NCBI GenBank assembly: GCA_026416215.1
Contig: JAOAFP010000026.1
Coordinates: 1-16,558, forward strand
Direction: 5' to 3'
Length of the DNA: 16,558 bases
Source of the DNA: Negativicutes bacterium
GTDB taxonomy: Bacteria > Bacillota > Negativicutes > SKW292
Position 1 is the stretch's first letter, and every line of letters starts with the position of its first letter. The position numbers were made by a program, and so were the translations under genes. The notes beneath the pieces were generated by a model, which saw nothing but the letters and a program-made list of their open reading frames with translations, was not told the origin of the DNA and made no database searches. Positions 8,401-14,157 of this stretch are shown here, in pieces.

Positions 8401-8731
8401 GGCCGGCGATGGCCCGTTCCGGTTGCCAGTCCGGCAGGGGAAACAATCGCACCCTTTCAGGCGGCTGCCAATACAAAAGCTGTTCACGCCAATCGCGAAC
8501 AGCCCCCTCATCGGCCACCACCACCAGCAGCTGCCGGCCGGCGGCCGCCTGCCAGCCGGCGGCCGCCAGCACCGGTTTTAGATTAGCCGCCACCCCGGCC
8601 ACCGTAATTACCACGTCATCAGGCTGCTTTGGCCAGTCCGCCCGGTAATGCCGGTAAACTGCCGCCAGAAACTCCTGTTTTTCGTCGCCGCTTACAGTTA
8701 TATTTTCTTCCGCCCCGGTCCGCCCGTTCAC
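5486..8731 (-). CDS. mfd: Transcription-repair coupling factor Mfd
   Basis: Mfd removes RNA polymerase stalled at DNA lesions and recruits UvrA. Residue numbers count from an upstream GTG at 8737, two codons earlier. The UvrB-like N-terminal module contains the REGGxxDIxP equivalent, SLRGGIIDIYPV (191-202). The RNA-polymerase-interacting domain has ELRPGDYVVHEAHGIG (417-432) and RYAGSDRLYVPV (453-464). The RecG-like translocase has Walker A GDVGFGKTE (569-577), DEEQRFG (670-676), LSATPIPRTL (695-704) and QLKGRVGRS (839-847). The TRCF C-terminal domain follows. I prefer GTG at 8731: it overlaps the esterase stop as GTGA and lies 9 bases after GAGGG, whereas the 8737 GTG has only 3 bases of spacing. 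At 1081 residues it is about 100 shorter than Bacillus Mfd; the shortfall seems spread through the N-terminal modules. It is coupled to the esterase gene upstream. Confidence 0.96.
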   Translation of the reverse strand: MNGRTGAEENITVSGDEKQEFLAAVYRHYRADWPKQPDDVVITVAGVAANLKPVLAAAGWQAAAGRQLLVVVADEGAVRDWREQLLYWQPPERVRLFPLPDWQPERAIAGREWLNRRLATLKALRDGEPVAVVCTVAAAVAPLPAPDRLSGCGCRLAAGQTWPRDRLIERLASMGYERAGQTEHRGQFSLRGGIIDIYPVNDDWPIRVELADDQIASLRRFSPLDQLSVASLELTVEIMPLASEWEADSCLPDYFAPGTLVVADEPAAAGRPEDPVGRQWQVLFQRSRAAGREVHALGSLILAGQRPLVTLNSGNTTAYLRQFANFASDVRRWQQRGWQVVIWAGDRQRRQTLADNLGHAGVECRAITFADHDIGRGFYVEDWQLAVVTIRDLYGGGRRRSGRVAGARPVDVFSELRPGDYVVHEAHGIGIYEGVRTIADDSVHRDYFLVRYAGSDRLYVPVGQVDQLHRYIGGDDRPPQLSRLGSDAWRKARARARAATEKLAGELLRMAAQRGLTPGHPFAGDNDWQKEMEDDFPYQETADQLAAIADVKADMEMSRPMDRLLCGDVGFGKTEVAVRAVFKAVMGGKQAAVLAPTTVLAEQHFRLFSQRYAPYGVAVATLNRFHSPAEQREVFRRAAAGTVDVVIGTHRLLNRRLKFRDLGLIVVDEEQRFGVQQKEKMKRWQPGVDILTLSATPIPRTLHMSLAGVRDISLIETPPADRLPVQTYVLEYRPEVVGEIIHREVSRGGQVYFVYNRVETIDRFRQQLAELVPQVTIGVAHGQMADDHLEEVMYRFYQGRIDVLLCTVLIENGLDVANANTLVVYDADRLGLAQLYQLKGRVGRSERLAYAYFTFRRGKNLSQLAEKRLRALQEFTDLGAGFKVAMRDLELRGAGNLLGPEQHGHIAGVGFEMYCRLLQAEMNRQRGLGDEPAGERATVDVPLDAWLPDDYVGDSGLKLDIYRKIAQARTAAELDGIAEELCDRFGRLPPEAGHLLAGARWTRLLPRLGFVQASLAGDWLQLHLDQRLPPGHWEKLARTDPGRPTGFRGGARPVLAVRLQSGMLVAEIDAILDRLAAQLLA

Positions 8732-9738
8732 CCACACAGTCCCTCGTTAATTTTTCCGCCGTCAAAATGCTGCATAAGGTTCATATCGTGAAACATCTGC
8801 CGGTATTCGTCGGCCGGCCGCCGGCCCGCCTCCCGGCTGCTCCCGCCGGCCGGCCGCCGGCCCGGGGGCTGATAGTAGCGCTGACCCACCGACCAGCGAC
8901 AGAAATGACGGACATGCAGTTCGTGCCAGTAGTGGGTGTCATCAAACAACCAGAGGTAAGCAGCAGGGAACCGGCGCGCCCATTCTGCCTCACTGTGGCC
9001 GGCACCGTAATCCAGCACCAGCTTCAGCTGGTGCTCGTCATAGCCGATTGCCCGCAGACCCCAGTAGAAATCAACCACCCTGCTGAAATAACTCTGATCG
9101 GTGACCAGCCCGCTGCGGCGCCCGACCTCGCGAGTGCCGACATCAAGGTAGATCCTGGTGTCGGAGAACCGACTGTAAAACTGGGTATAATCAGCCTGGC
9201 CGACAAACACCGCCGGCGAAAATGCCCCGACCCGGCCGAAGACCTCCTGATACCTGAGTCCGGTGTAAAGCGATATCACTCCACCCAGCGAACTGCCGGC
9301 AATACCGGTGTGCTCCCGCTCCGGGCGGGTGCGGAAGTGACGGTCGATATACGGCTTGAGGGTATGGACCAGAAAATCGCCGTACATCTCACCCTGCCAC
9401 CCCGGACAGTACTCGGCCGCCCGGCGGCTCCGGCCGTTGTCCACCGCCACCACAATCGTGCCGATGGTTTTGCCGGTGGTGACCAGCCGATCGATGGTCT
9501 TGTCCACCATCCACTCCCCGGCATGAGATGTGGCTGCATCAAACAAGTTCTGTCCATCATGCATGTACAGAACTGGATACCGCCGATCACTGTCATCATA
9601 GCCGGGTGGCAGGTAAACCCACACCCGCCGGCGGCGGCGGAGTTGCGGCATAGGGAAATACTGTCTGATCCTCACGTTGCCGCTGATGGTGTGAACCCGG
9701 CCGTCCCTTCCCAGCCGCTCGCGCCAGTCCCTGAACAT
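8728..9738 (-). CDS. Alpha/beta-hydrolase esterase (esterase D / enterochelin esterase-like)
   Basis: 336 residues of the putative-esterase family. Visible: the start of the fold VYLPPGYDDSDRRYPVLYMHDGQN (41-64, shown in part: LPPGY and YMHDGQN), the nucleophile elbow G148-S-S150-L-G, a likely acid D199 in YLDVGTRE, and the catalytic H248 in GAGHSEAEWARR. Family members hydrolyse esters as varied as enterobactin, feruloyl-xylan and S-formylglutathione, so the substrate is unknown. No signal peptide is visible, hence probably cytoplasmic. After the fold's expected end (near 265) there is a roughly 70-residue tail with a GRRPA repeat. The ATG has an in-frame TGA two codons upstream, so it cannot be extended. 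The stop overlaps the mfd start (GTGA). Its promoter is at 9782-9810. Why it is joined to mfd is not known. Confidence 0.85.
   Translation of the reverse strand: MFRDWRERLGRDGRVHTISGNVRIRQYFPMPQLRRRRRVWVYLPPGYDDSDRRYPVLYMHDGQNLFDAATSHAGEWMVDKTIDRLVTTGKTIGTIVVAVDNGRSRRAAEYCPGWQGEMYGDFLVHTLKPYIDRHFRTRPEREHTGIAGSSLGGVISLYTGLRYQEVFGRVGAFSPAVFVGQADYTQFYSRFSDTRIYLDVGTREVGRRSGLVTDQSYFSRVVDFYWGLRAIGYDEHQLKLVLDYGAGHSEAEWARRFPAAYLWLFDDTHYWHELHVRHFCRWSVGQRYYQPPGRRPAGGSSREAGRRPADEYRQMFHDMNLMQHFDGGKINEGLCG
8811..8864 (-). repeat. 18-bp direct repeat in the esterase C-terminus
   Basis: The same 18 bases (CGGCCGGCCGCCGGCCCG on the plus strand) occur at 8811-8828 and 8847-8864, exactly 36 bases apart, so the frame is kept. 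They encode the two GRRPA boxes at residues 293-297 and 305-309 of the esterase tail. This looks like a small in-frame duplication in GC-rich sequence. Confidence 0.8.
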
Positions 9739-9937
9739 CTGTCATTGTTGCCCCCTTCCCCAAGCTGTCTGGCCGGGGGCCATTATACAACAAACCGGCT
9801 ATATTTTCTATATTTAACCGTCTTATTCTGAATATTTTTTCGATATGTGCAAATTGTCAAATCGCGCTTATCCAGCTTTTTACTGCTTTTCAGGTTGTTT
9901 TTTTGGCATTGAATAAATTGTCCGTTTTCAGTGTACA
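9739..9937 (-). other. AT-rich intergenic region upstream of the esterase gene
   Basis: About 200 bases without a gene, far richer in A and T than the rest of the window, especially 9781-9930. It holds the esterase promoter (9782-9810) and a consensus -35 hexamer TTGACA (9860-9855) with only a weak -10 (AATATT, 18-base spacer). A 10-bp palindrome AGTGTACACT (9930-9939) overlaps the stop of the upstream 814-codon gene. No hairpin plus T run is visible after that gene, so no intrinsic terminator is called. Confidence 0.6.
9782..9810 (-). promoter_or_regulatory. Probable promoter of the esterase-mfd unit
   Basis: Perfect -10 TATAAT (9787-9782), 17-base spacer, and a weak -35 TAGAAA (9810-9805, four of six matches) in an AT-rich region. 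The transcript would start about 37 bases before the esterase ATG. Confidence 0.6.
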
Positions 9938-12382
9938 CTACTGTCCGGCCCACCAGCCGGCCAGTTTTTTGATCAGTCCGGCCCCGTGCGACCAGCTGAA
10001 CACCTGCAACCGGTACTCGGCCTGCCGGTCATCGGCCACAAATGCCACGTCGTTGAACTGGGTGGGCAGTCGCCAGTAATCGGCGATGGTCTGGCCATTT
10101 TTCAGCACCCTGACCCGCCAGGCGGTATCCCGTAGATGCAGGGGGAATTTGACGGTCAGGGATCGTGGGTGCAGGGAATCGATCAGAAAATCGTCGCCCA
10201 GGATTTCGATGGCATAATCCCGCCGGCCATAGACAGTTTCGTTCAGCAGCCGGCCACGCACCGCCACCGGATAGGGGCTGCTGTATGCCAGCTTGCGTTT
10301 GACCAGCCGGGCGGCAGTGGCAAACTGCACCAACCCGGCGTCTACATAGGCCGTTTTGACATAAGCCAGATGTTGGTCCAGCCGGTCAAAACTGCCGCCG
10401 TCCACGCTTCGCCAGTCGCCGTCGCCGGTCATGAAAATAGCGTGAGTAAAGCCGACGATAGCGTGGATTCCCGGTTTTACCTGCCCGGCCTCGGTGAAAG
10501 CCGCCACCCCCTGATCGACCTTGCTGTTCATCGCCGCCACGCTGTCCGAGTCGTAGGAAATCCACTGTCCGGGAGTGGGCAAGAACTCAACCAGTCCAAA
10601 CTGGCCGTCGTTGCCCGCCGGCCGGTTGATCGAATCAACCGCCGTCAGGTAAAGTTCGCCACCGTAGTCAGCCGAGGTCAGTTGCCCGAGGTTGCCGCCG
10701 GCGTCACTGCTTCCCCACAGCCCCACCCGCCGGTAGGCGGTAATCGACTGCTGCTGGCTGTCGGTACTGGCACCAAAGTCAAACGATCCCACCCGGGCGG
10801 TCAGCTGCTGCCCTTCCGGCCAGGCGGCGGTAAGCTGCTCCAGTTCGGCGAGAAAATCGTACAGCGAACCGGTCTTGCTGTCGTGCTGCCAGAACCCTCC
10901 GCCCAGGTTGCCCAGGGAATGGGCCCAGCCGTGGCGCATGTGATCGGCCCAGATTCCGTTGTTGGCCGGGTTGTACGACAGGGTGTTGCCGGGCAGATCG
11001 GGATCGTAGTCAATATGCAGATGCAATCCGTATTCATGTCCGCGACTGCTCTGTTCCCGCACCGACCGCTCAACCGCGGCCAGGGCCTGCTGCCATTCTC
11101 CCCGTCCGTTGCTCTGCTGCTCGGCCCAGCGGGCGGCCGACAGAAACGGCACCACCAGATAGTGTGTCCACCACCCTCCGTACCGTTCGGCAATGGCGTT
11201 AAGCCGCTCAGCCTTGTCCACCAACTGGACGGTTGCTTCCCCGGGCAGCAGCCAGCCGGCCTGCTGTCCCCAGGCCCTAGGGTAGCCCGCTCCGTCGATC
11301 GGCTCCAGGTCCTCGGTCATCAGGTAGTAGATCTCCCCCGGCCGCCGGTCAACCACCCCAACCCCCGGACTGACCACCAACGGCCGGCCGTCAACCGCCA
11401 CCGACAGCTGCCACGGTTTGTTCCCGTTCTGGCTGTCGGCCCTGGCCGCCAGTGCCGGCCAGGACATAATAACCGTCTCCTTCCCGACCAGCCTGCCCGT
11501 CATCTGGACAGCCGGCGCCAGCAGCTGGATACCCTCACCGGCCGGCACCACCAGTTCAACCGGCAGCGACCGGTCGAGATCCCGGCCGCGGTTGGTGACA
11601 GCAATCTGCACGGTAAATGTCTGCCCCTTGTCCATAGTTGCCGGCAGCGGCAAAAATTCGGCCACAAGCTGCCGCCACGGCTGACTGCTCAGCCCGATAT
11701 GGGACACCAGCACGTGCTGACCGTTGCCCACCAGCAGCTGCAGGGTGTATTCAGCCACGACGCCCGGATCAAAGCCGGGGAAGGTTGCGGCAAACAGCCC
11801 TGGCAACCCGTAGCTGCCGTTCATCCTGCCACCGACGTAGTTGTAGCCGGTCCGCAGGTCAAACAGTTTTTGACGAGAATCCAGCTCCGGCAACGGCCCG
11901 CTGAACACCCCGATCAGCTGGGCCAGCACCTCTCCCTGGCCGTCGCTGGCGGTAATGATCAACTGTCCGTCACCCTGAGTGGAAAGGTAATCAAACTGCC
12001 AGTCAGCTGCCACCCCGGCATCGGCTGGCAGCTTCCGGGTGAAAACCACACTGGACTGCCCGGCTGCGGCCATCTCCAGCAACGGCGGCCGTCCGTCATT
12101 TCCCCTCACCACCCGGCAGAGCCCGTCACCACTAATCCGGCAATTGTCGGCGATGCCCCAGCCGGCATCCTCGCCGGTCGGCCGCAGTCCGGCCACCGAC
12201 GGCCCGGCCGACGGCCGGTGAATAACTGCCGTAGCCGCGGCTGCCGCCAGTAGCAGCCCCAAAACCGCCACCAACAGCCACCTGGTTGCCACCGGCCAGC
12301 GGCCGACAGCGGCCAGCGGCCGCAGCCGGCTTTTTAGCACGGCCGCTATCCCCCGCAAATATTTGCAGCCTTTTTCAGTCAT
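9938..12382 (-). CDS. Large membrane-anchored extracytoplasmic protein of unknown function, possible deacetylase/glycosidase-like core
   Basis: 814 residues that I do not recognise as a named protein. One membrane segment near the N-terminus (about 35-53, WLLVAVLGLLLAAAAATAV) follows a basic stretch, so the bulk should be outside the membrane. Residues about 75-240 look like a beta-rich carbohydrate-binding-type module; 245-345 resembles an Ig-like/CARDB repeat (FTVQIAVTNRGRDLDRSLPV). The central part, about 350-690, has acidic and histidine clusters reminiscent of NodB-type deacetylase or related (beta/alpha) barrels: TEDLE (356-360), THYLVVPF (406-413), HEYGLHLHID (449-458), RVGSFDFGAS (530-539) and GFTHAIF (644-650). 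The last 120 residues are beta-rich. ATG overlaps the glycosyltransferase stop (ATGA), so the two are co-translated and probably work on the same envelope polysaccharide. Catalytic activity is only inferred. Confidence 0.75.
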   Translation of the reverse strand: MTEKGCKYLRGIAAVLKSRLRPLAAVGRWPVATRWLLVAVLGLLLAAAAATAVIHRPSAGPSVAGLRPTGEDAGWGIADNCRISGDGLCRVVRGNDGRPPLLEMAAAGQSSVVFTRKLPADAGVAADWQFDYLSTQGDGQLIITASDGQGEVLAQLIGVFSGPLPELDSRQKLFDLRTGYNYVGGRMNGSYGLPGLFAATFPGFDPGVVAEYTLQLLVGNGQHVLVSHIGLSSQPWRQLVAEFLPLPATMDKGQTFTVQIAVTNRGRDLDRSLPVELVVPAGEGIQLLAPAVQMTGRLVGKETVIMSWPALAARADSQNGNKPWQLSVAVDGRPLVVSPGVGVVDRRPGEIYYLMTEDLEPIDGAGYPRAWGQQAGWLLPGEATVQLVDKAERLNAIAERYGGWWTHYLVVPFLSAARWAEQQSNGRGEWQQALAAVERSVREQSSRGHEYGLHLHIDYDPDLPGNTLSYNPANNGIWADHMRHGWAHSLGNLGGGFWQHDSKTGSLYDFLAELEQLTAAWPEGQQLTARVGSFDFGASTDSQQQSITAYRRVGLWGSSDAGGNLGQLTSADYGGELYLTAVDSINRPAGNDGQFGLVEFLPTPGQWISYDSDSVAAMNSKVDQGVAAFTEAGQVKPGIHAIVGFTHAIFMTGDGDWRSVDGGSFDRLDQHLAYVKTAYVDAGLVQFATAARLVKRKLAYSSPYPVAVRGRLLNETVYGRRDYAIEILGDDFLIDSLHPRSLTVKFPLHLRDTAWRVRVLKNGQTIADYWRLPTQFNDVAFVADDRQAEYRLQVFSWSHGAGLIKKLAGWWAGQ

Positions 12383-13380
12383 CCCAGTTTCTTCTCCACC
12401 TCAGACCATACCGCCGCCAGCGGCAGCCCGGACAGACACGGCTCCCCGGGGCAGGCGCGGCGGTTGTAACAGGGCTGGCAGTAACCATGCCGATAAACCA
12501 CCGTGCTTCCCGGCCCGCGCGGTCCCCAGAGGAAGGGATCGGTCGGGCCGAAAATTGCCACCAGCGGCACTCCCAAGGCTTCGGCAATGTGCATTGGTCC
12601 GGTATCAATGCTGACTACCAGCCGGGCCCGGCTAATCAGTCCGGCCAGTTCGGCCAGGTCCAGACTACCGGCTGCCACCACCGGCCGGCACCTGCCCCAG
12701 TCCGCCCCGGCCGCCAGTCCCTCCAGCTGTGCCTTCTGCCTCCTGTCCCCCACCAGCACGGTGGTAAGGCCGCAGCCGGCCAGACAGCCAAGCAACTGGC
12801 GGTAATTTTCCTCCCGCCACTGTTTGCGCGGATATGACCCATAGGGGCAGAGCACCACATAGTCTCCCGGCCGGACCCCGAGCCGGGCCGCCGCGGCCGC
12901 TGCCAGCCCCTCCCCGACCGACAGTGCCAGCCGGTCGTCGCCACCATCAATGCCCAGCGGCTTAAGAATTGCCAGCTGTTTGCGGGCTTCGTGCCAGCCG
13001 GCGGGACGGTGGGGGCTGACCAGATCGGTCAGCAGCCAGCGGGCAAGGCGAAGGTCATAGCCTATCCGCCGGGGAACGCCGGACAACCGGCTCAGCACAG
13101 CCCCGCGCACAGCAAAATTACTGCAGATGGCCACATCGTAGCTTTCCCGCCGGATCGCCCGGCACAGCTGCCAGCCCCGGCGCCAGCCCCGGTCCTGCCC
13201 CCGCTTATCGTAGCCCCAGACTTTGTTAACCCCCGGTAGCAGCCTGGCTATTTGATCAGCCGGCGGTACCACCAGCATATCCACCACCGCCGCCGAAAAC
13301 CGTTGCCCGATCGCCCGCACCACCGGTCCCGTCAGTATAACATCGCCAATATAGGCCAGATTGATCAGCAAAAATTTCAT
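12379..13380 (-). CDS. Glycosyltransferase family 9 (heptosyltransferase-like)
   Basis: 333 residues, typical for ADP-heptose:LPS heptosyltransferase relatives (GT-B fold, cytoplasmic side of the membrane). The N-terminal NLAYIGDVILTGP (7-19) contains D13, at the place of the catalytic aspartate of WaaC/WaaF. The C-terminal nucleotide-sugar half has CPYGSYPRKQW (178-188), then DTGPMHIAEALGVP (259-272) and AIFGPTDP (275-282), which are the GT9 signatures. A cysteine cluster at 301-315 (CQPC...C...C) is common in the family. The sugar donor is not deducible; members occur in both LPS-bearing and Gram-positive bacteria. No good Shine-Dalgarno precedes ATG. Its stop overlaps the start of the 814-residue protein. 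The promoter at 13444-13472 lies in a divergent region shared with hsp20. Confidence 0.88.
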   Translation of the reverse strand: MKFLLINLAYIGDVILTGPVVRAIGQRFSAAVVDMLVVPPADQIARLLPGVNKVWGYDKRGQDRGWRRGWQLCRAIRRESYDVAICSNFAVRGAVLSRLSGVPRRIGYDLRLARWLLTDLVSPHRPAGWHEARKQLAILKPLGIDGGDDRLALSVGEGLAAAAAARLGVRPGDYVVLCPYGSYPRKQWREENYRQLLGCLAGCGLTTVLVGDRRQKAQLEGLAAGADWGRCRPVVAAGSLDLAELAGLISRARLVVSIDTGPMHIAEALGVPLVAIFGPTDPFLWGPRGPGSTVVYRHGYCQPCYNRRACPGEPCLSGLPLAAVWSEVEKKLG

Positions 13381-13398
13381 TTCGCCCGCCCGCGCCGG

Positions 13399-13419
13399 GG
13401 CCGGCCGCTCCGGCCGGCC
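13399..13419 (-). other. GC-rich hairpin in the glycosyltransferase leader
   Basis: A perfect 9-bp inverted repeat, GGCCGGCCG-CTC-CGGCCGGCC, only 18 bases before the glycosyltransferase ATG. On the predicted mRNA it would fold just upstream of the start, where no clear ribosome-binding site is seen, and so could limit translation. Confidence 0.5.
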
Positions 13420-13443
13420 GTCGTCCCGACAGCCATAATCTTC

Positions 13444-13472
13444 GATATATTGCCGGCGAACGAAAAAGTCAA
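13444..13472 (-). promoter_or_regulatory. Probable promoter of the glycosyltransferase-unknown protein unit
   Basis: TTGACT (13472-13467, five of six), 17-base spacer, TATATC (13449-13444, four of six). The -35 hexamer lies in the left arm of the inverted repeat at 13464-13497. Confidence 0.5.
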
Positions 13473-13497
13473 AACTATTCTTGAATATTTGACTTTT
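13464..13497. promoter_or_regulatory. 10-bp inverted repeat over a -35 box, candidate operator
   Basis: AAAAGTCAAA (13464-13473) and TTTGACTTTT (13488-13497) are perfect inverted copies 14 bases apart, centred between two divergent promoters. The left arm covers the -35 of the glycosyltransferase promoter. The shape, two arms with centres 24 bases apart, suits a dimeric regulator; which one is unknown. It could also form a hairpin. Confidence 0.45.
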
Positions 13498-13524
13498 ATG
13501 GCCGCTAACCGGCGAAATCGGCGG

Positions 13525-13554
13525 TTGCCTACCGCCGTCCTCCCGCTCTATAAT
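13525..13554 (+). promoter_or_regulatory. SigA-type promoter of hsp20
   Basis: TTGCCT (13525-13530), 18-base spacer, perfect TATAAT (13549-13554). The transcript start would fall in or next to the CIRCE operator that begins 5 bases downstream. Confidence 0.8.
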
Positions 13555-13558
13555 GCTG

Positions 13559-13585
13559 TTAGCACTCGACAGATTAGAGTGCTAA
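13559..13585 (+). promoter_or_regulatory. CIRCE operator (HrcA-binding site)
   Basis: TTAGCACTC, nine bases, GAGTGCTAA: an exact match to the CIRCE consensus TTAGCACTC-N9-GAGTGCTAA. It sits right after the -10 box of hsp20 and 22 bases before its ATG. HrcA, with GroEL as a helper, represses genes with this site and lets go on heat shock. Confidence 0.97.
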
Positions 13586-13607
13586 TAAACCAACAGGGGG
13601 TGTCGTC

Positions 13608-14042
13608 ATGAACCTGATAAAAAGAAACGAAGGGCTGCTGAAAGATTTTCTCGGGCTTGATCTTCTCAACCCGTTCAGCAGTCAGCACAACGTCTACCTG
13701 GTCCCGGCCGGAGTGGCCGTCGATATCACCGAAGATGCCGAGGCCTACAACATAAAGGCCAATATTCCCGGCATCGAGCCTGACAAAATCGAGATTGAGT
13801 TTCAGGACAACGTCCTGAGCATCAAGGGCAGCACCGAGCAGGAGGTCAAGCAGGAAGGGACCAGCTATCTGCTGCAGGAGCGCCGCCAGGGAAGTTTCTG
13901 CCGGTCGTTCTCATTCCGCGACCAGGTGGACAGCGACAAGATTACCGCCGATTTCAGCAATGGCGTCCTGACCGTCCGCCTGCCTAAGGTCGAGCCGGTT
14001 AAACCCAAACAAATCAAAGTCAGTGTCCAGGCCGGCAGTTAA
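13608..14042 (+). CDS. hsp20: Hsp20 small heat-shock protein (alpha-crystallin family)
   Basis: The only plus-strand gene of the window. 144 residues, the normal length. The short N-terminal arm (1-34) is followed by the alpha-crystallin domain (about 35-127), beginning VAVDITEDAEAYNIKANIPG and closing with the hallmark NGVLTVRLPK (118-127). A C-terminal tail carries I136-K-V138 as a possible IxI/V motif for oligomer assembly. Small heat-shock proteins hold unfolding proteins without ATP. Start ATG has AGGGGG at about 8 bases. Control is clear from sequence: SigA promoter plus a perfect CIRCE, so HrcA repression is expected. Transcription ends at the hairpin at 14071-14097. It interrupts an otherwise minus-strand block and separates prs/deacetylase from the glycosyltransferase unit. 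Confidence 0.96.
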   Translation: MNLIKRNEGLLKDFLGLDLLNPFSSQHNVYLVPAGVAVDITEDAEAYNIKANIPGIEPDKIEIEFQDNVLSIKGSTEQEVKQEGTSYLLQERRQGSFCRSFSFRDQVDSDKITADFSNGVLTVRLPKVEPVKPKQIKVSVQAGS

Positions 14043-14070
14043 TAGCCGGACCGGTCATCCCAACCCGGGG

Positions 14071-14097
14071 AAAAGCTACCATAATGGTAGCTTTTTT
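14071..14097 (+). terminator. Intrinsic terminator of hsp20, probably bidirectional
   Basis: An 11-bp perfect stem (AAAAGCTACCA, 14071-14081, with TGGTAGCTTTT, 14085-14095; loop TAA) followed by more T to 14097. Read from the minus strand the stem is followed by TTTT, so it may also stop transcription from the convergent deacetylase gene. Beside it, 14119-14143 has two direct copies of CCGGCCGGTC, 15 bases apart, of unknown meaning. Confidence 0.92.
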
Positions 14098-14157
14098 ATT
14101 CCGTCAGGCCGTTCGCCGCCGGCCGGTCCAAGTCCGGCCGGTCGGTCCCGCTGCCGC

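Noticed and set aside
7100..8581. 493-codon open frame on the plus strand
   Set aside because: Antisense to mfd, which is certain from its motifs; the product is low-complexity in character and unrecognisable.
8629..9831. 400-codon open frame on the plus strand
   Set aside because: Antisense to the esterase, whose catalytic motifs are clear; no ribosome-binding site or family features.
9855..9860. TTGACA as the -35 of a second esterase promoter
   Set aside because: The matching -10 (AATATT, 18-base spacer) is weak; mentioned in the intergenic entry but not called as a promoter.
10136..12253. 705-codon open frame on the plus strand
   Set aside because: It is antisense to the 814-residue gene, whose frame has a signal anchor, a coupled start and domain-like sequence. 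The plus-strand product is Pro/Gln/His/Gly-rich with no family features, as expected from the complement of GC-rich coding DNA.
13559..13585. Possible rho-independent hairpin from the CIRCE inverted repeat
   Set aside because: No T run follows, and the exact consensus with its promoter position shows it is an operator.
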